A stretch of DNA of 50,215 nt from CAKOSP01 sp964369845. Its GTDB lineage: Bacteria > Bacillota_I > Bacilli_A > RF39 > UBA660. Below the pieces are notes generated by a model. The model saw only the letters and a program-made list of their open reading frames with translations, ran no database searches and was not told the DNA's origin. Position 1 is the first letter of the stretch. Every line of letters starts with the position of its first letter. Position numbers and translations under genes: made by a program. The stretch lies in contig CAYJFJ010000008.1 of NCBI GenBank assembly GCA_964369845.1, positions 1-50,215 on the forward strand, written 5' to 3'. Of the stretch, positions 17,390 to 25,527 are shown piece by piece.

Positions 17390-18364
17390 ATGCCTGCAAC
17401 ATACACTCATAACAGATTTGCAAAGGATATTTACAGTAATTTAGATGAAAATTTACAAAAAGAATTAAAAAACAATTATACAGAATTAATGCTTTTTGCT
17501 CAAAGTTTTGACAATTTATATTTTTATAACTTTTATTTTCATAAGGGAAAAAAATACAGAAAACTTGGCAATTATGCACATAAAAATAATGTTAATGATT
17601 ATTTTAAAAATATAATTACTTACATATTAAAACAAAAAGAAATTAAACCAGAATACAAAGCATATTTATATGGTTCCTTAGCACACTATATTTTAGACAA
17701 AAATATGCATCCTTATGTATTTTATAAAACTGGAACATTTTTTCCCAGAAAAGTAGAAACGCATAAATACAATGGTCTTCACACAAAATTTGAATTCATG
17801 TTAGATGCAATATTTTATAACTATGACTACAAAATAAGTTATAAAAAAAATAATATTGTGAAAGAAAAGTTTCCTAAAATAATATTTTCTACTGATTTAA
17901 AAAACATAATAGATTACTCTTTTAAGGAAACATTCAATGAAAAAAATATAGGAAAAATTTTTAATAAAAGTTATTTAGATTACAGATTAGCACTAAAATA
18001 TATTTATCAAGACAAAAGTGGCTTAAAGAAAAATTTATTAAAAGTTTTTGATAAATTAACAGGTAAAAAAATCCAAAATATGCAGTGGCATTCCATGCAT
18101 ATAGTGTCTTTAGATTATAGTATATTAAATATTGAAAGAAAAAAATGGATATATCCTGCAAATAAAAACAAATCATCTAATAAATCTGTAATAGATATTT
18201 ATGATGATTCGTTAAAAGAAATATTAAAAATCATAAGCAATATTGAATTATTATTTCAAAATAAATATACTTTAAAAGAAATATTAACTGAAATAGGAAA
18301 TAAATCTTACACTACAGGATTAGACTGTGATTTAAGAAGTAAAATGACCACATTTGAATTTTAA
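17390..18364 (+). CDS. Zinc-dependent phospholipase C-like (PF00882) protein
   Basis: A 324-residue protein. It starts PATYTHNRFAKDIY with the metal-ligand His, continues FAQSFDNLYFYNF and HKGKKYRKLGNYAHKN, then YGSLAHYILDKNMHPYVFY. This HxxxD-HP pattern is typical of the zinc-dependent PLC/S1-P1 nuclease fold in Firmicutes. A third His cluster, HKYNGLHTKFEFMLD, follows. There is no signal peptide, so an intracellular hydrolase is likely; its true substrate is unknown. The start at 17390 is set by AAAGGTGA 5 nt upstream; an in-frame GTG at 17381 is inside that site. The gene ends overlapping the cwlD stop on the other strand. Confidence 0.8.
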   Translation: MPATYTHNRFAKDIYSNLDENLQKELKNNYTELMLFAQSFDNLYFYNFYFHKGKKYRKLGNYAHKNNVNDYFKNIITYILKQKEIKPEYKAYLYGSLAHYILDKNMHPYVFYKTGTFFPRKVETHKYNGLHTKFEFMLDAIFYNYDYKISYKKNNIVKEKFPKIIFSTDLKNIIDYSFKETFNEKNIGKIFNKSYLDYRLALKYIYQDKSGLKKNLLKVFDKLTGKKIQNMQWHSMHIVSLDYSILNIERKKWIYPANKNKSSNKSVIDIYDDSLKEILKIISNIELLFQNKYTLKEILTEIGNKSYTTGLDCDLRSKMTTFEF

Positions 18365-19008
18365 AAAACATATAATAAAGAATTAGCTATAACACTAGCT
18401 ATTTTTTTTTGATATTCATTTGTAATAAGCAATGAACGCTCAGAGTAGTTTGATAAAAAACCACATTCAATTAAAACACCAGGAACATTTAACTTAGGGT
18501 ACATGTAAGTATCAGAAGGAATTTCTTTAATTTCTCTATCAGACTTTAAGTTTTCATTTAAATTAAACTGTATTACTTCAGCAATATCAATATTATCCTT
18601 ATTATAAAATACTTGTGAACCACTATAAGATGAATTATTTAAATAATTTAAATGAATAGATAAATACAAATTAGCTCCCGAATTATTAATAAGTTCAATT
18701 CTATTATCAAAATCACTTCTTTTTCTCCAAGTAGAGTTTGGTACACTAAGGTCATAATCTCCTGACCTAGTTAATATAACCATTGCCCCTAGTTTTATTA
18801 ACTCTTCTTCTAAGTAAAGAGAAATTGCAAGATTTATATCTTTTTCTAAAATTTCGTTATGAACAGTACCAGGATCTACTCCTCCGTGTCCTGGATCTAC
18901 TATAATGGTCTTACCAATTAAAGGTAAACTAGCATTTACAGGGTATAAACTAAAACAAAAAATTAATAACAAAAAAATACTTATACTTAAAAAATAATAT
19001 CTACTCAT
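18361..19008 (-). CDS. cwlD: N-acetylmuramoyl-L-alanine amidase, CwlD-like
   Basis: A 215-residue Amidase_3 zinc amidase with an N-terminal signal/anchor (to about 26). Zinc and catalytic residues are intact: H41 in DPGHGGVDPG, E55 in LEKDINL, H119 in LSIHLN, and E181 in GVLIECGFLSN. The short size, single domain and motif TRSGDYDLSVPNSTWRKRSD match CwlD, which strips peptides from muramic acid in the spore cortex so that muramic lactam can form. This is one of the sporulation markers of the window. It lies 28 bases after a CmpB-like permease gene. No clear Shine-Dalgarno is seen. Its last codons hold a terminator for the opposite gene. Confidence 0.85.
   Translation of the reverse strand: MSRYYFLSISIFLLLIFCFSLYPVNASLPLIGKTIIVDPGHGGVDPGTVHNEILEKDINLAISLYLEEELIKLGAMVILTRSGDYDLSVPNSTWRKRSDFDNRIELINNSGANLYLSIHLNYLNNSSYSGSQVFYNKDNIDIAEVIQFNLNENLKSDREIKEIPSDTYMYPKLNVPGVLIECGFLSNYSERSLLITNEYQKKIASVIANSLLYVF
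18384..18410 (+). terminator. Terminator of the 17390 gene inside cwlD coding
   Basis: TAGCTA / TAGCTA stem (18384-18389, 18396-18401), 6-base loop and nine or more T on the plus strand. It lies within the last codons of cwlD. Confidence 0.65.
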
Positions 19009-19036
19009 ATAATAATTATATTAAAAAAAAAAAATA

Positions 19037-19708
19037 CTAATCACGTATTTTCATTTTATAAACATGCATTTTGATATCTTCATCAGAGTAATTTCTATCT
19101 AAAAAATTTTCAAAAGATGAACTAGGTTCGATATTTTCTTGTCTTTCATAATATCTATTAACAGCTGAAACAGAAATAAATACATTAAAACACATAAATA
19201 ATAATAACGAATAATAAATAATGTTCTTAGCTTGCTGATTAAATAAATTATAAAATTTATTAAATATAGGATAAAAACCATAAATGAAAAATAAACCAAC
19301 TAAGCCAAATCCAAGCATATAAGTAACTTTTGTCCTACCTAAAATATTTAGAAACTCTCCTGTATAATCCCAAGATACTGTACCTAGTAAATGTTCTTGA
19401 ACAAAACTAGCAATAAATTCAGTAGCTCCTGCTAAAAAAGATGCAAGTAAAAACACTTTCCACCAACTAAGTTTTCTATCAGCAAAAAAAACTGTTAAAA
19501 CAACTGCTCCTATGCCGTAGACAGGACTAAAAGGACCATATATTAAACTTCTATCAAAATTCCAATTAATACGATCAAAATTATAAATTATACCTCGAAA
19601 AAACAAAAAAGTTTCTTCTATAAACAATCCTAATATTGCACCAATAATAAATATTAAAAAAAGTTTTTTAAAATAATTATAATTATATTTTTCAAAACTA
19701 AACTTCAT
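19037..19708 (-). CDS. Putative ABC-transporter type IV permease (CmpB family)
   Basis: A 223-residue membrane protein with five or six helices and the PF06541 marks: LIYGPFSPVYGIGAVVL near 58-74, GATEFIASFVQEHLLGTVSWDYTGEF near 93-118, and LNILGRTKVTYMLGFGLVG. The family is annotated as a putative ABC permease, but no ATPase partner is next to it, and its substrate is unknown. The start at 19708 (MKFSFEK) is chosen because AGGTG lies 5 nt upstream; the upstream in-frame start at 19726 lacks one. Its own promoter overlaps the end of the upstream gene. cwlD follows. Confidence 0.8.
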   Translation of the reverse strand: MKFSFEKYNYNYFKKLFLIFIIGAILGLFIEETFLFFRGIIYNFDRINWNFDRSLIYGPFSPVYGIGAVVLTVFFADRKLSWWKVFLLASFLAGATEFIASFVQEHLLGTVSWDYTGEFLNILGRTKVTYMLGFGLVGLFFIYGFYPIFNKFYNLFNQQAKNIIYYSLLLFMCFNVFISVSAVNRYYERQENIEPSSSFENFLDRNYSDEDIKMHVYKMKIRD

Positions 19709-19724
19709 AAAAACACCTGTAACC

Positions 19725-19753
19725 ATTATAGCAAATAAATAAATAAATTACAA
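19725..19753 (-). promoter_or_regulatory. Promoter for the CmpB-like gene and cwlD
   Basis: -35 TTGTAA (19748-19753), 17-base spacer, -10 TATAAT (19725-19730). Confidence 0.6.
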
Positions 19754-19754
19754 A

Positions 19755-20894
19755 TTACTTCCTTTGTCTTACATGTGGATTATCATACTCACCATACTCA
19801 CAACCAATATTTTTAGCACTGATCCTATCTAAATGAACACCTTTTTCGTAAACATCAATCATACCAGTTCCAGTACCACCATTCCATAATTGATTATGAA
19901 GTTTTTTACCATTTGGACTTTCGTAATTAATCAAAAGCATATCTTTTTTTAAACATTCAATTTCTGCAATATAAGAAGCAAACAATGTTTTTTGTTTAAC
20001 GTACCATTTCATATAATTAAAAGATTCATCAATATCAAATTCAGTTCTACAAAGAGTCCAAAATTTAGAAAAATTAAACTCTAAATCTTTTCCTTCTAAG
20101 TAAAAGTTTGATAATAATTTTCTATTTAAAGGTATACCAAAAACTTTTGGTCTACCTCCACCGATTGAAAAAACACTATTTTCTAATTTTTTGTTATGTT
20201 TTTCGCTGTATAAATTATTACTTGATAACCACAGCCAAGGCGAAGTAAAATCTGCACCCCAGTTTTTATCAGAATATCCATAACAATTAAGAGGGTTTAC
20301 ATTATACGTAGCACCATCAAAATCAATAGTTCCACTATAAGTAGTTTTCATACCTTCAGAGTGCCAGTACATCTCAAATGCATTAAGATTTCTAAAAAGT
20401 TTAGAAGTTCCATAACCAACATTAAATGCTATTTCTCTATTTACAGATAAATCCCACGAAGCATTTCCATGATCACACATATATTCAGGATGAAGTAAAT
20501 TTTCTTCTAAAGATAAATTAACTGACCCTTTTATATTTTTTTCTGTTAAAATAAAGTCCTCAGCAGTAATAAAAAGTTTTTCATTACAAATATTTACTTT
20601 ATTCCAGGGAATAAACTTATGAATTTGCTTAGCGTCACTTCCCCATGTACCTACTTTAACCATCATATAAGTAGGTTTTTTATTATCAATTAAACGTTCT
20701 GGGTCTTGTCCTAAAACAACTTCTCCTTCAAATAATTTTGGATTGCAAAAATAATATTCGATGAAAAAAGTTTTTTCTTCATTAGTTTGACTATTAACTC
20801 CAGTAAAACTATGCCACCACCAATCATAACCTTGCGTTTCTAAAGGTCCTTTTAACATAAACCTATTTTTTTCTAAATTAGATATATTTGCCAT
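19755..20894 (-). CDS. Tocopherol-cyclase / AttH-like lipocalin-fold protein
   Basis: A 379-residue soluble protein, rich in Trp and aromatic residues. It has GYDWWWHSFTG at 22-32, MVKVGTWGSDAKQIHKFIP near 77-95, a MYWHSEGMKT loop and CYGYSDKNWGADFTSPWLWL near 200-220. These resemble the tocopherol-cyclase and CrtC/AttH-like double-lipocalin fold found in many Firmicutes. Those relatives handle hydrophobic small molecules, but a vitamin E role is not expected here. TAGGAG lies 6 nt upstream. It begins 8 bases after the hybrid histidine kinase stop, so the two are likely co-transcribed. Family placement is from motif resemblance and is moderate. Confidence 0.6.
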   Translation of the reverse strand: MANISNLEKNRFMLKGPLETQGYDWWWHSFTGVNSQTNEEKTFFIEYYFCNPKLFEGEVVLGQDPERLIDNKKPTYMMVKVGTWGSDAKQIHKFIPWNKVNICNEKLFITAEDFILTEKNIKGSVNLSLEENLLHPEYMCDHGNASWDLSVNREIAFNVGYGTSKLFRNLNAFEMYWHSEGMKTTYSGTIDFDGATYNVNPLNCYGYSDKNWGADFTSPWLWLSSNNLYSEKHNKKLENSVFSIGGGRPKVFGIPLNRKLLSNFYLEGKDLEFNFSKFWTLCRTEFDIDESFNYMKWYVKQKTLFASYIAEIECLKKDMLLINYESPNGKKLHNQLWNGGTGTGMIDVYEKGVHLDRISAKNIGCEYGEYDNPHVRQRK

Positions 20895-20902
20895 AAAAAC
20901 TC

Positions 20903-22726
20903 CTATCTTAAGTTATTAGCCAAAACTACAATGATGTCATTTTTACTAAAAGGTTTAGCTAAATAATCTTTAAATCCTAAATTTAAATATTTTTCTTTCG
21001 CGCCAGTTAAAGCATCCGCTGTAAGCGCAATTACAGGTATATCAAAATCATCAATTTCTAATAATTTTTTCAAAGTTTGCTCACCACTAAGCTCAGGCAT
21101 CATAATATCCATTAAAATAATATCGTATAAACTACCTGAATTTATAAGTTCTATACATTTTGTTCCACTACAGCAAACATCAAAATTTACACCTATATTT
21201 TTCAGTACTCTACTAGCAACTTTAATATTTAATTCATTATCATCAACAACTAAAATTTTAGTATTAGAAAAATCATGAAACGTATTATCTTGAATTTTAA
21301 TTTCCTCTTTAACAGAATAATCTATTTTTTGAGGTAGATCAACTTTAAAGACTGACCCTTTACCATATACAGATTTAACGCATATTTTCCCATCCATAAG
21401 TTCAGTTAAATTTTTCGTAATAGCAAGACCTAAACCAGTACCCTCAATAGTAGAATTCTTTTCGGTATCAAGCCTTTCAAATCTGTTAAAAAGCCTAGCT
21501 AAATTCTCTTTAGTTATTCCCCTACCAGTGTCACTTACTGAAATAGTAATATTACATATATCATTTTTGACTTTCGAATCTATTTTTAATATTATTTCGC
21601 CTTTATCGGTATATTTAACTGCATTAGAAAGTAAATTATTAATAATTTGTTTAACATGAATTTTATCACCAATAAGATTATTAGGCAAAGATTCATCAAT
21701 AACAGCTTTTAAAATTATATCTTTAGTACCAATACGAACTTTATTTAAAGTAACCAAATTTTCAAGTTCTTTTTTAAAGTTATAAGTAACACAAGAAAGT
21801 TCCATCATATTATTTTCAATTTTATTTATATCTAAAATGTTACCCACTATTTCCAAAAGAGTATTAGATGCATATAAAATATCAGTAGCATCTGCCTTTA
21901 CTTCTAATGGTAATTCTTTATGATTAGAAATACTTTCACTTAAACCATATATTGCATTTAAAGGTGTTCTAATTTCATGAGACATGCTTGAAAGAAAATC
22001 ACTTTTAGCTAGATTTGCTTTTTCAGCTCTTACTTTAGCGATATTTAATTGTTCAATCATTTTGATATCTGGATTTTCTATTGTAAAAAACATAACAAAA
22101 TTTATGAATGTTAAAGCAACAGAAATAAATATTAAAAAAGGATTTATAGTAAACAAAATAATCATTAATACAAAAAAGACTACGGCACAAAAAAGAGGGA
22201 TATGCTTTTTTGTAACATTCTTGTAATGAATCAAAGAAATTAAAACTGAAAGAGTTACATAAAATGTACCTACTATATATATAGGAATTAAAAAAGATCC
22301 TTCAATACTTATAATAGAATGTTGTTCTATAAAATTCATTTCCAATAAAGAAATGGCCAAATAAGTAAATAAATTTAAGGCAATTACCATATAAGATAAT
22401 TTTTTAAAACTTTTATCACTTATATCAGTAGTAATTTTTCTAATGTATAAATAAATACATGATGTAATACATATTAATAAAAAAGCATCTAATTTATTTA
22501 AAATTTCAATTAAATAAATATTAAAATCAGTTAAATCCGTTATATTTTTATTTAAAACTAATAGTTTACAAAGAAGCACTATCACACTATCAAATAAAAC
22601 TAGATAAAGCATATAATGGTACACCTTGTTCTCTAGTAAATTTACTCGATCTTTTGAAAAAAAAGTAATTAATAGTAATAGTGAAAAAACAATTGCAGTA
22701 ATTGGAATAATAAGTTCTATAATCAT
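20903..22726 (-). CDS. Hybrid membrane histidine kinase with C-terminal receiver
   Basis: A 607-residue sensor. Residues about 1-220 hold seven hydrophobic helices (7TM-type sensor). The dimerisation helix follows with H250 in SMSHEIRTPLN. The ATPase domain has NLLSNAVKYT, DTGRGI and GTGLGL. A CheY-like receiver starts at about 490 (ILVVDDNE) with phospho-acceptor D540 in LMDIMMPE and K in YLAKPF. No Hpt or output domain is present, and no partner regulator is in the window. The start at 22726 is preferred by spacing from GTAGGAG (7 nt); the first ATG at 22732 is too close. The stop is 8 bases before the lipocalin-like gene. All phospho-transfer residues are intact. Confidence 0.93.
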   Translation of the reverse strand: MIIELIIPITAIVFSLLLLITFFSKDRVNLLENKVYHYMLYLVLFDSVIVLLCKLLVLNKNITDLTDFNIYLIEILNKLDAFLLICITSCIYLYIRKITTDISDKSFKKLSYMVIALNLFTYLAISLLEMNFIEQHSIISIEGSFLIPIYIVGTFYVTLSVLISLIHYKNVTKKHIPLFCAVVFFVLMIILFTINPFLIFISVALTFINFVMFFTIENPDIKMIEQLNIAKVRAEKANLAKSDFLSSMSHEIRTPLNAIYGLSESISNHKELPLEVKADATDILYASNTLLEIVGNILDINKIENNMMELSCVTYNFKKELENLVTLNKVRIGTKDIILKAVIDESLPNNLIGDKIHVKQIINNLLSNAVKYTDKGEIILKIDSKVKNDICNITISVSDTGRGITKENLARLFNRFERLDTEKNSTIEGTGLGLAITKNLTELMDGKICVKSVYGKGSVFKVDLPQKIDYSVKEEIKIQDNTFHDFSNTKILVVDDNELNIKVASRVLKNIGVNFDVCCSGTKCIELINSGSLYDIILMDIMMPELSGEQTLKKLLEIDDFDIPVIALTADALTGAKEKYLNLGFKDYLAKPFSKNDIIVVLANNLR

Positions 22727-22764
22727 AATCATTCTCCTACTTTAAATTAAGTATAACACATAAG

Positions 22765-23940
22765 TTATACATCTTTAAATCTTTCATTAACTTTTTTGTA
22801 AATCTTTACAGTATCACCTACTGATGGATCATTATATTTAGCCTGTTTTTCTAAAATTTCATCGTAAAAACCATTAGTACCATTAACTTGTCTTAAAACA
22901 TATTCATTCCATTCTTGCTTAGAAACATTAGAGCGTAAAGCAAATGGATATAAATTGTATTTTAAAGTAGCTAATTTCTCTCTTAATATCTTAGTTGCTA
23001 CAATAGCATCTATTTTAACTATGTTACTAAAGTTATAATTTACTTCATTTAAAACATTTAAGTTAAAATTATTATCTGAGTAACAATTTTTAACTTCAAA
23101 AATATAACTAATTAATTTATTTATATAATCTTGAATCATAAAAATATGTTCCGGTAATTCATCTTTAAGAATGTATAAATATGATTCAAAATCAATTAAA
23201 TCGATGATATTTTTTAATTTATCTGCTAAATAACAAATGTTACTATCATCTTTGTATGAAGTACAAGCAGTAAGTAAATCATAACTCTTAAGTAAATATT
23301 TATATAAATAGATAAACATTTCCTGATAATTTTCTTCAGTAAAAATAGTAGGATCATAAGCCTCACCAATATTTTTATCAGTAATAATTCCATTTTCCAT
23401 TAACGCCATTGGAGTTACATACACATCTTCAGCATTCTTCTTTTTATTTTTTAGAGCAGCGTAATAAAAACCAGGAAAAAGCTCCATAACAGGCATATTA
23501 GGTTCACGATTATAAGTAGCTTCAAAAAATCCTAATACAGGTATATTATTGTCAAGTGCATAATCTATTTTATTTAAAGAAGCTTTTCTACTTGGAGAAA
23601 TAAACCTATTAACTGCTATAACTCCATTAAGCCATAAACCTATGCCCTCTGCACTTTTAAGTAAAGAGTCAACATTACCATAAAGAACATATGCAGTTTC
23701 GTTAATAGTAAGTAAAGCATATGTAATATCATCATGAAATTCATGAGTACATGCAATTATATTTTTTTTATGCTCAGAAATTATCGAATTATTTATAGTA
23801 CTTTTATACTGGTTCAAACAAGCTTTTTTAAGAACATTTCTAAATAATTTATAATTAACCTTTCTTAAATAATAACCAGTTTTAGAAATAACTTTTTTTG
23901 GTTCATTACTAAGCAAAAACTTTAAATAAAAATTATACAT
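22765..23940 (-). CDS. PlsC-like acyltransferase-fold protein
   Basis: A 391-residue protein. The segment IIACTHEFHDDITYA (about 61-75) fits the HxxxxD catalytic box of glycerolipid acyltransferases. FFEATYNREPNMPVMELFPGFYYAAL resembles the (F/V)PEGTR then PGxxxxA box, and YVTPMAL matches the following VxPV strand. The C-terminal 200 residues are helical and not recognised. It probably transfers acyl chains to a lysolipid or similar acceptor at the membrane. The E of PEGT is kept while the G is replaced by A, so activity is not certain. The start at 23940 is set by AAAGGGG 6 nt upstream. It has a strong own promoter. Confidence 0.65.
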   Translation of the reverse strand: MYNFYLKFLLSNEPKKVISKTGYYLRKVNYKLFRNVLKKACLNQYKSTINNSIISEHKKNIIACTHEFHDDITYALLTINETAYVLYGNVDSLLKSAEGIGLWLNGVIAVNRFISPSRKASLNKIDYALDNNIPVLGFFEATYNREPNMPVMELFPGFYYAALKNKKKNAEDVYVTPMALMENGIITDKNIGEAYDPTIFTEENYQEMFIYLYKYLLKSYDLLTACTSYKDDSNICYLADKLKNIIDLIDFESYLYILKDELPEHIFMIQDYINKLISYIFEVKNCYSDNNFNLNVLNEVNYNFSNIVKIDAIVATKILREKLATLKYNLYPFALRSNVSKQEWNEYVLRQVNGTNGFYDEILEKQAKYNDPSVGDTVKIYKKVNERFKDV

Positions 23941-23962
23941 ATAAACCCCTTTTTTGATTATT

Positions 23963-23991
23963 ATAATACTCCTGTAACTAACATTTGTCAA
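23963..23991 (-). promoter_or_regulatory. Consensus promoter for the PlsC-like gene
   Basis: -35 TTGACA (23986-23991), 17-base spacer, -10 TATTAT (23963-23968). The best sigma-A match in the region. Confidence 0.75.
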
Positions 23992-23999
23992 CAATAAAA

Positions 24000-24022
24000 A
24001 AATGCTTAATATAAAAGCATTT
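24000..24022 (-). terminator. Terminator of the 24030 gene
   Basis: AAATGCTT / AAGCATTT stem, 7-base loop, minus-strand run of seven U. It lies between the PlsC-like promoter and the small unknown gene. Confidence 0.8.
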
Positions 24023-24029
24023 AATCGAT

Positions 24030-24371
24030 TTAAAACCTAGTTCTTTGATGTGCACGTTCAGCTTGTGAAATTAAGTAATTTTTTTCACTTAAAATACAAT
24101 TGTTTATTCTTTCATCATTCCAAATATTTTGATCAGTAAGTAAAATATAATCAAATTCTTCAGTATTATCATTCCAAATTTTATCATGTGTAACAATATT
24201 AATAAGAGGAATATTTTCCATTAATAAATGTTCTTTGATAAATTCAATCTTAGCTTCAACTTCGCTTTCTAAAACAAAAAAATCAAAACCTAAAAAATAA
24301 GGTCCTCCTATTTTAATATCCACAGGATCATTATTAACACAATTAACTTCTATTTTAATACACCTTTGCAT
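24030..24371 (-). CDS. Small conserved-looking protein, unknown
   Basis: A 113-residue soluble protein I do not recognise. It alternates strands and helices (IDIKIGGPYFLGFDFFVL; EVEAKIEFIKEHLL; FDYILLTDQNIWND) and repeats the string IWND (66-69 and 83-86). It could be a small alpha/beta domain. The Shine-Dalgarno AAGGAGG is ideal and the gene has its own promoter and terminator, so it is a real, monocistronic gene. It lies between the ribosomal rplM-rpsI pair and the acyltransferase. No function is suggested. Confidence 0.65.
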   Translation of the reverse strand: MQRCIKIEVNCVNNDPVDIKIGGPYFLGFDFFVLESEVEAKIEFIKEHLLMENIPLINIVTHDKIWNDNTEEFDYILLTDQNIWNDERINNCILSEKNYLISQAERAHQRTRF

Positions 24372-24389
24372 AAATGCCTCCTTATATTA

Positions 24390-24418
24390 AGGATAACACA
24401 AAACTTTATATTAAACAA
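24390..24418 (-). promoter_or_regulatory. Promoter of the 24030 gene
   Basis: -35 TTGTTT (24413-24418), 17-base spacer, -10 TATCCT (24390-24395) with TGT in front. Confidence 0.5.
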
Positions 24419-24465
24419 TTTACTAATTAAATTTATCTACATAACTAATCAGAAAAAATAAAAAA

Positions 24466-24481
24466 AACCGTAAAAACGGTT
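24466..24481 (-). terminator. Terminator of rplM-rpsI
   Basis: AACCGT / ACGGTT stem, AAAA loop, then a minus-strand run of U. It lies 25 bases past the rpsI stop. Confidence 0.85.
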
Positions 24482-24505
24482 CTTTGAATAAATCGAAATA
24501 TTTGA

Positions 24506-24925
24506 TTATCTTTTTGAAAATTGTGGAGCTCTACGTGCTTTTTTAAGACCATATTTTTTACGTTCTTTAATTCTAGCATCTCTAGTTAAGAAACCAGCAG
24601 CTTTTAAAATTTTTCTATAAGAATCTTCTCTAGTTTGATCAGTATTAGCATCGAACTCTAATAAAGCTCTAGCAATACCTAAACGGATAGCTCCAGTTTG
24701 ACCTGAAAAACCACCACCATCAACAACAATGTTGATATCAAATCTATTTTCATTAGCAGTTAATACTAATGGTTGTTTTAAATCCATAACAAGTGTTCCA
24801 TAAGGCATATATTCATCAACGTTTTTTCCGTTAACAGTAATATTACCAGTTCCACCCATCATTCTAACTTTTGCTACTGAAGCTTTTCTTCTTCCAGTTG
24901 CAGTCCATACTTGTTTATTAGCCAT
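24506..24925 (-). CDS. rpsI: 30S ribosomal protein S9
   Basis: A 139-residue S9 with TGRRKASVAKVRM near the start, GGGFSGQTGAIRLGIARAL in the centre and the basic tail KKYGLKKARRAPQFSKR that reaches the decoding site. It is slightly longer than the Bacillus protein at the N-terminus (MANKQVW). AAGGAGG lies upstream. It follows rplM by 14 bases, the usual pair. Confidence 0.98.
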   Translation of the reverse strand: MANKQVWTATGRRKASVAKVRMMGGTGNITVNGKNVDEYMPYGTLVMDLKQPLVLTANENRFDINIVVDGGGFSGQTGAIRLGIARALLEFDANTDQTREDSYRKILKAAGFLTRDARIKERKKYGLKKARRAPQFSKR

Positions 24926-24939
24926 TTCTAAGATCCTCC

Positions 24940-25371
24940 TTAATTAATTTCTCTAACTTCAGGTTTTTGAGCCATATGTTTATGATTTTCATCTTTATAA
25001 ACAAATAACTTTTTACCCATAGCTCTACCAAGTCTATTATGAGGAAGCATTCCTTTAATAGCTCTTTCCATCATTTCTTCAGGATATTTTTCAATCATAA
25101 CTTCTGCAGTTCTTTCTCTAAGACCACCTGGGAACCCAGAGTGATTATAATAGATTTTGTCTTTTAACTTGTTACCAGTTAATTTAACTTTAGTAGCATT
25201 TAGTATGATTACAAAGTCACCACAATCAACGTGAGGAGTAAATGTAGGTTTATGTTTACCTCTTAGTAAATGAGCAGCTTCAGTAGCAACTCTCCCTAAA
25301 CTTTTTCCTTCAGCATCGATTATAAACCAATTTCTTTCGATATTTTCTTTTTTTTGCATAAATGTTTTCAT
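24940..25371 (-). CDS. rplM: 50S ribosomal protein L13
   Basis: A 143-residue L13. The N-terminus MKTFMQKKENIERNWFIIDA aligns with the usual MRTTxMAK start, which supports this ATG despite a long spacing from AAAGGA. The signatures GRVATEAAHLLRGKHKPTF and GMLPHNRLGR are intact. It is first in the operon with rpsI, behind a consensus promoter and a leader of about 75 bases that may bind L13 itself. Confidence 0.98.
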   Translation of the reverse strand: MKTFMQKKENIERNWFIIDAEGKSLGRVATEAAHLLRGKHKPTFTPHVDCGDFVIILNATKVKLTGNKLKDKIYYNHSGFPGGLRERTAEVMIEKYPEEMMERAIKGMLPHNRLGRAMGKKLFVYKDENHKHMAQKPEVREIN

Positions 25372-25450
25372 TATACTTATTTTCCTTTCACTAGTCCATT
25401 AATATTCAGTCTTCCCACGACCAAACATTTCAAACAAATAAAATGTACCG
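25372..25450 (-). promoter_or_regulatory. Candidate L13 leader (autoregulatory 5' UTR)
   Basis: The transcribed leader of rplM, about 75 bases. It contains a GGTCGTGGGAAGAC segment, GC-rich for this genome. In Bacillus the rplM leader is a known L13-responsive element. Whether this one folds the same way needs a covariance search. Confidence 0.35.
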
Positions 25451-25455
25451 GTATT

Positions 25456-25484
25456 AATATACAAAAAAAAAATGCTTTTGTCAA
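25456..25484 (-). promoter_or_regulatory. Consensus promoter of rplM-rpsI
   Basis: -35 TTGACA (25479-25484), 17-base spacer, -10 TATATT (25456-25461). Confidence 0.75.
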
Positions 25485-25485
25485 T

Positions 25486-25513
25486 AGTTTGTAACCAAAA
25501 AAGGTTACAAACT
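25486..25513. repeat. 28-bp perfect palindrome between truA and the rplM promoter
   Basis: AGTTTGTAACC (25486-25496), AAAAAA loop, exact complement (25503-25513). It begins one base from the rplM -35. It may end truA transcription, although no U run follows the stem on the minus strand, or it may be an operator. Confidence 0.6.
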
Positions 25514-25527
25514 TTAAAAAAACATTT

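Noticed and set aside
19099..19299. 66-codon minus-strand frame
   Set aside because: It is an out-of-frame shadow within the CmpB-like gene without a Shine-Dalgarno.
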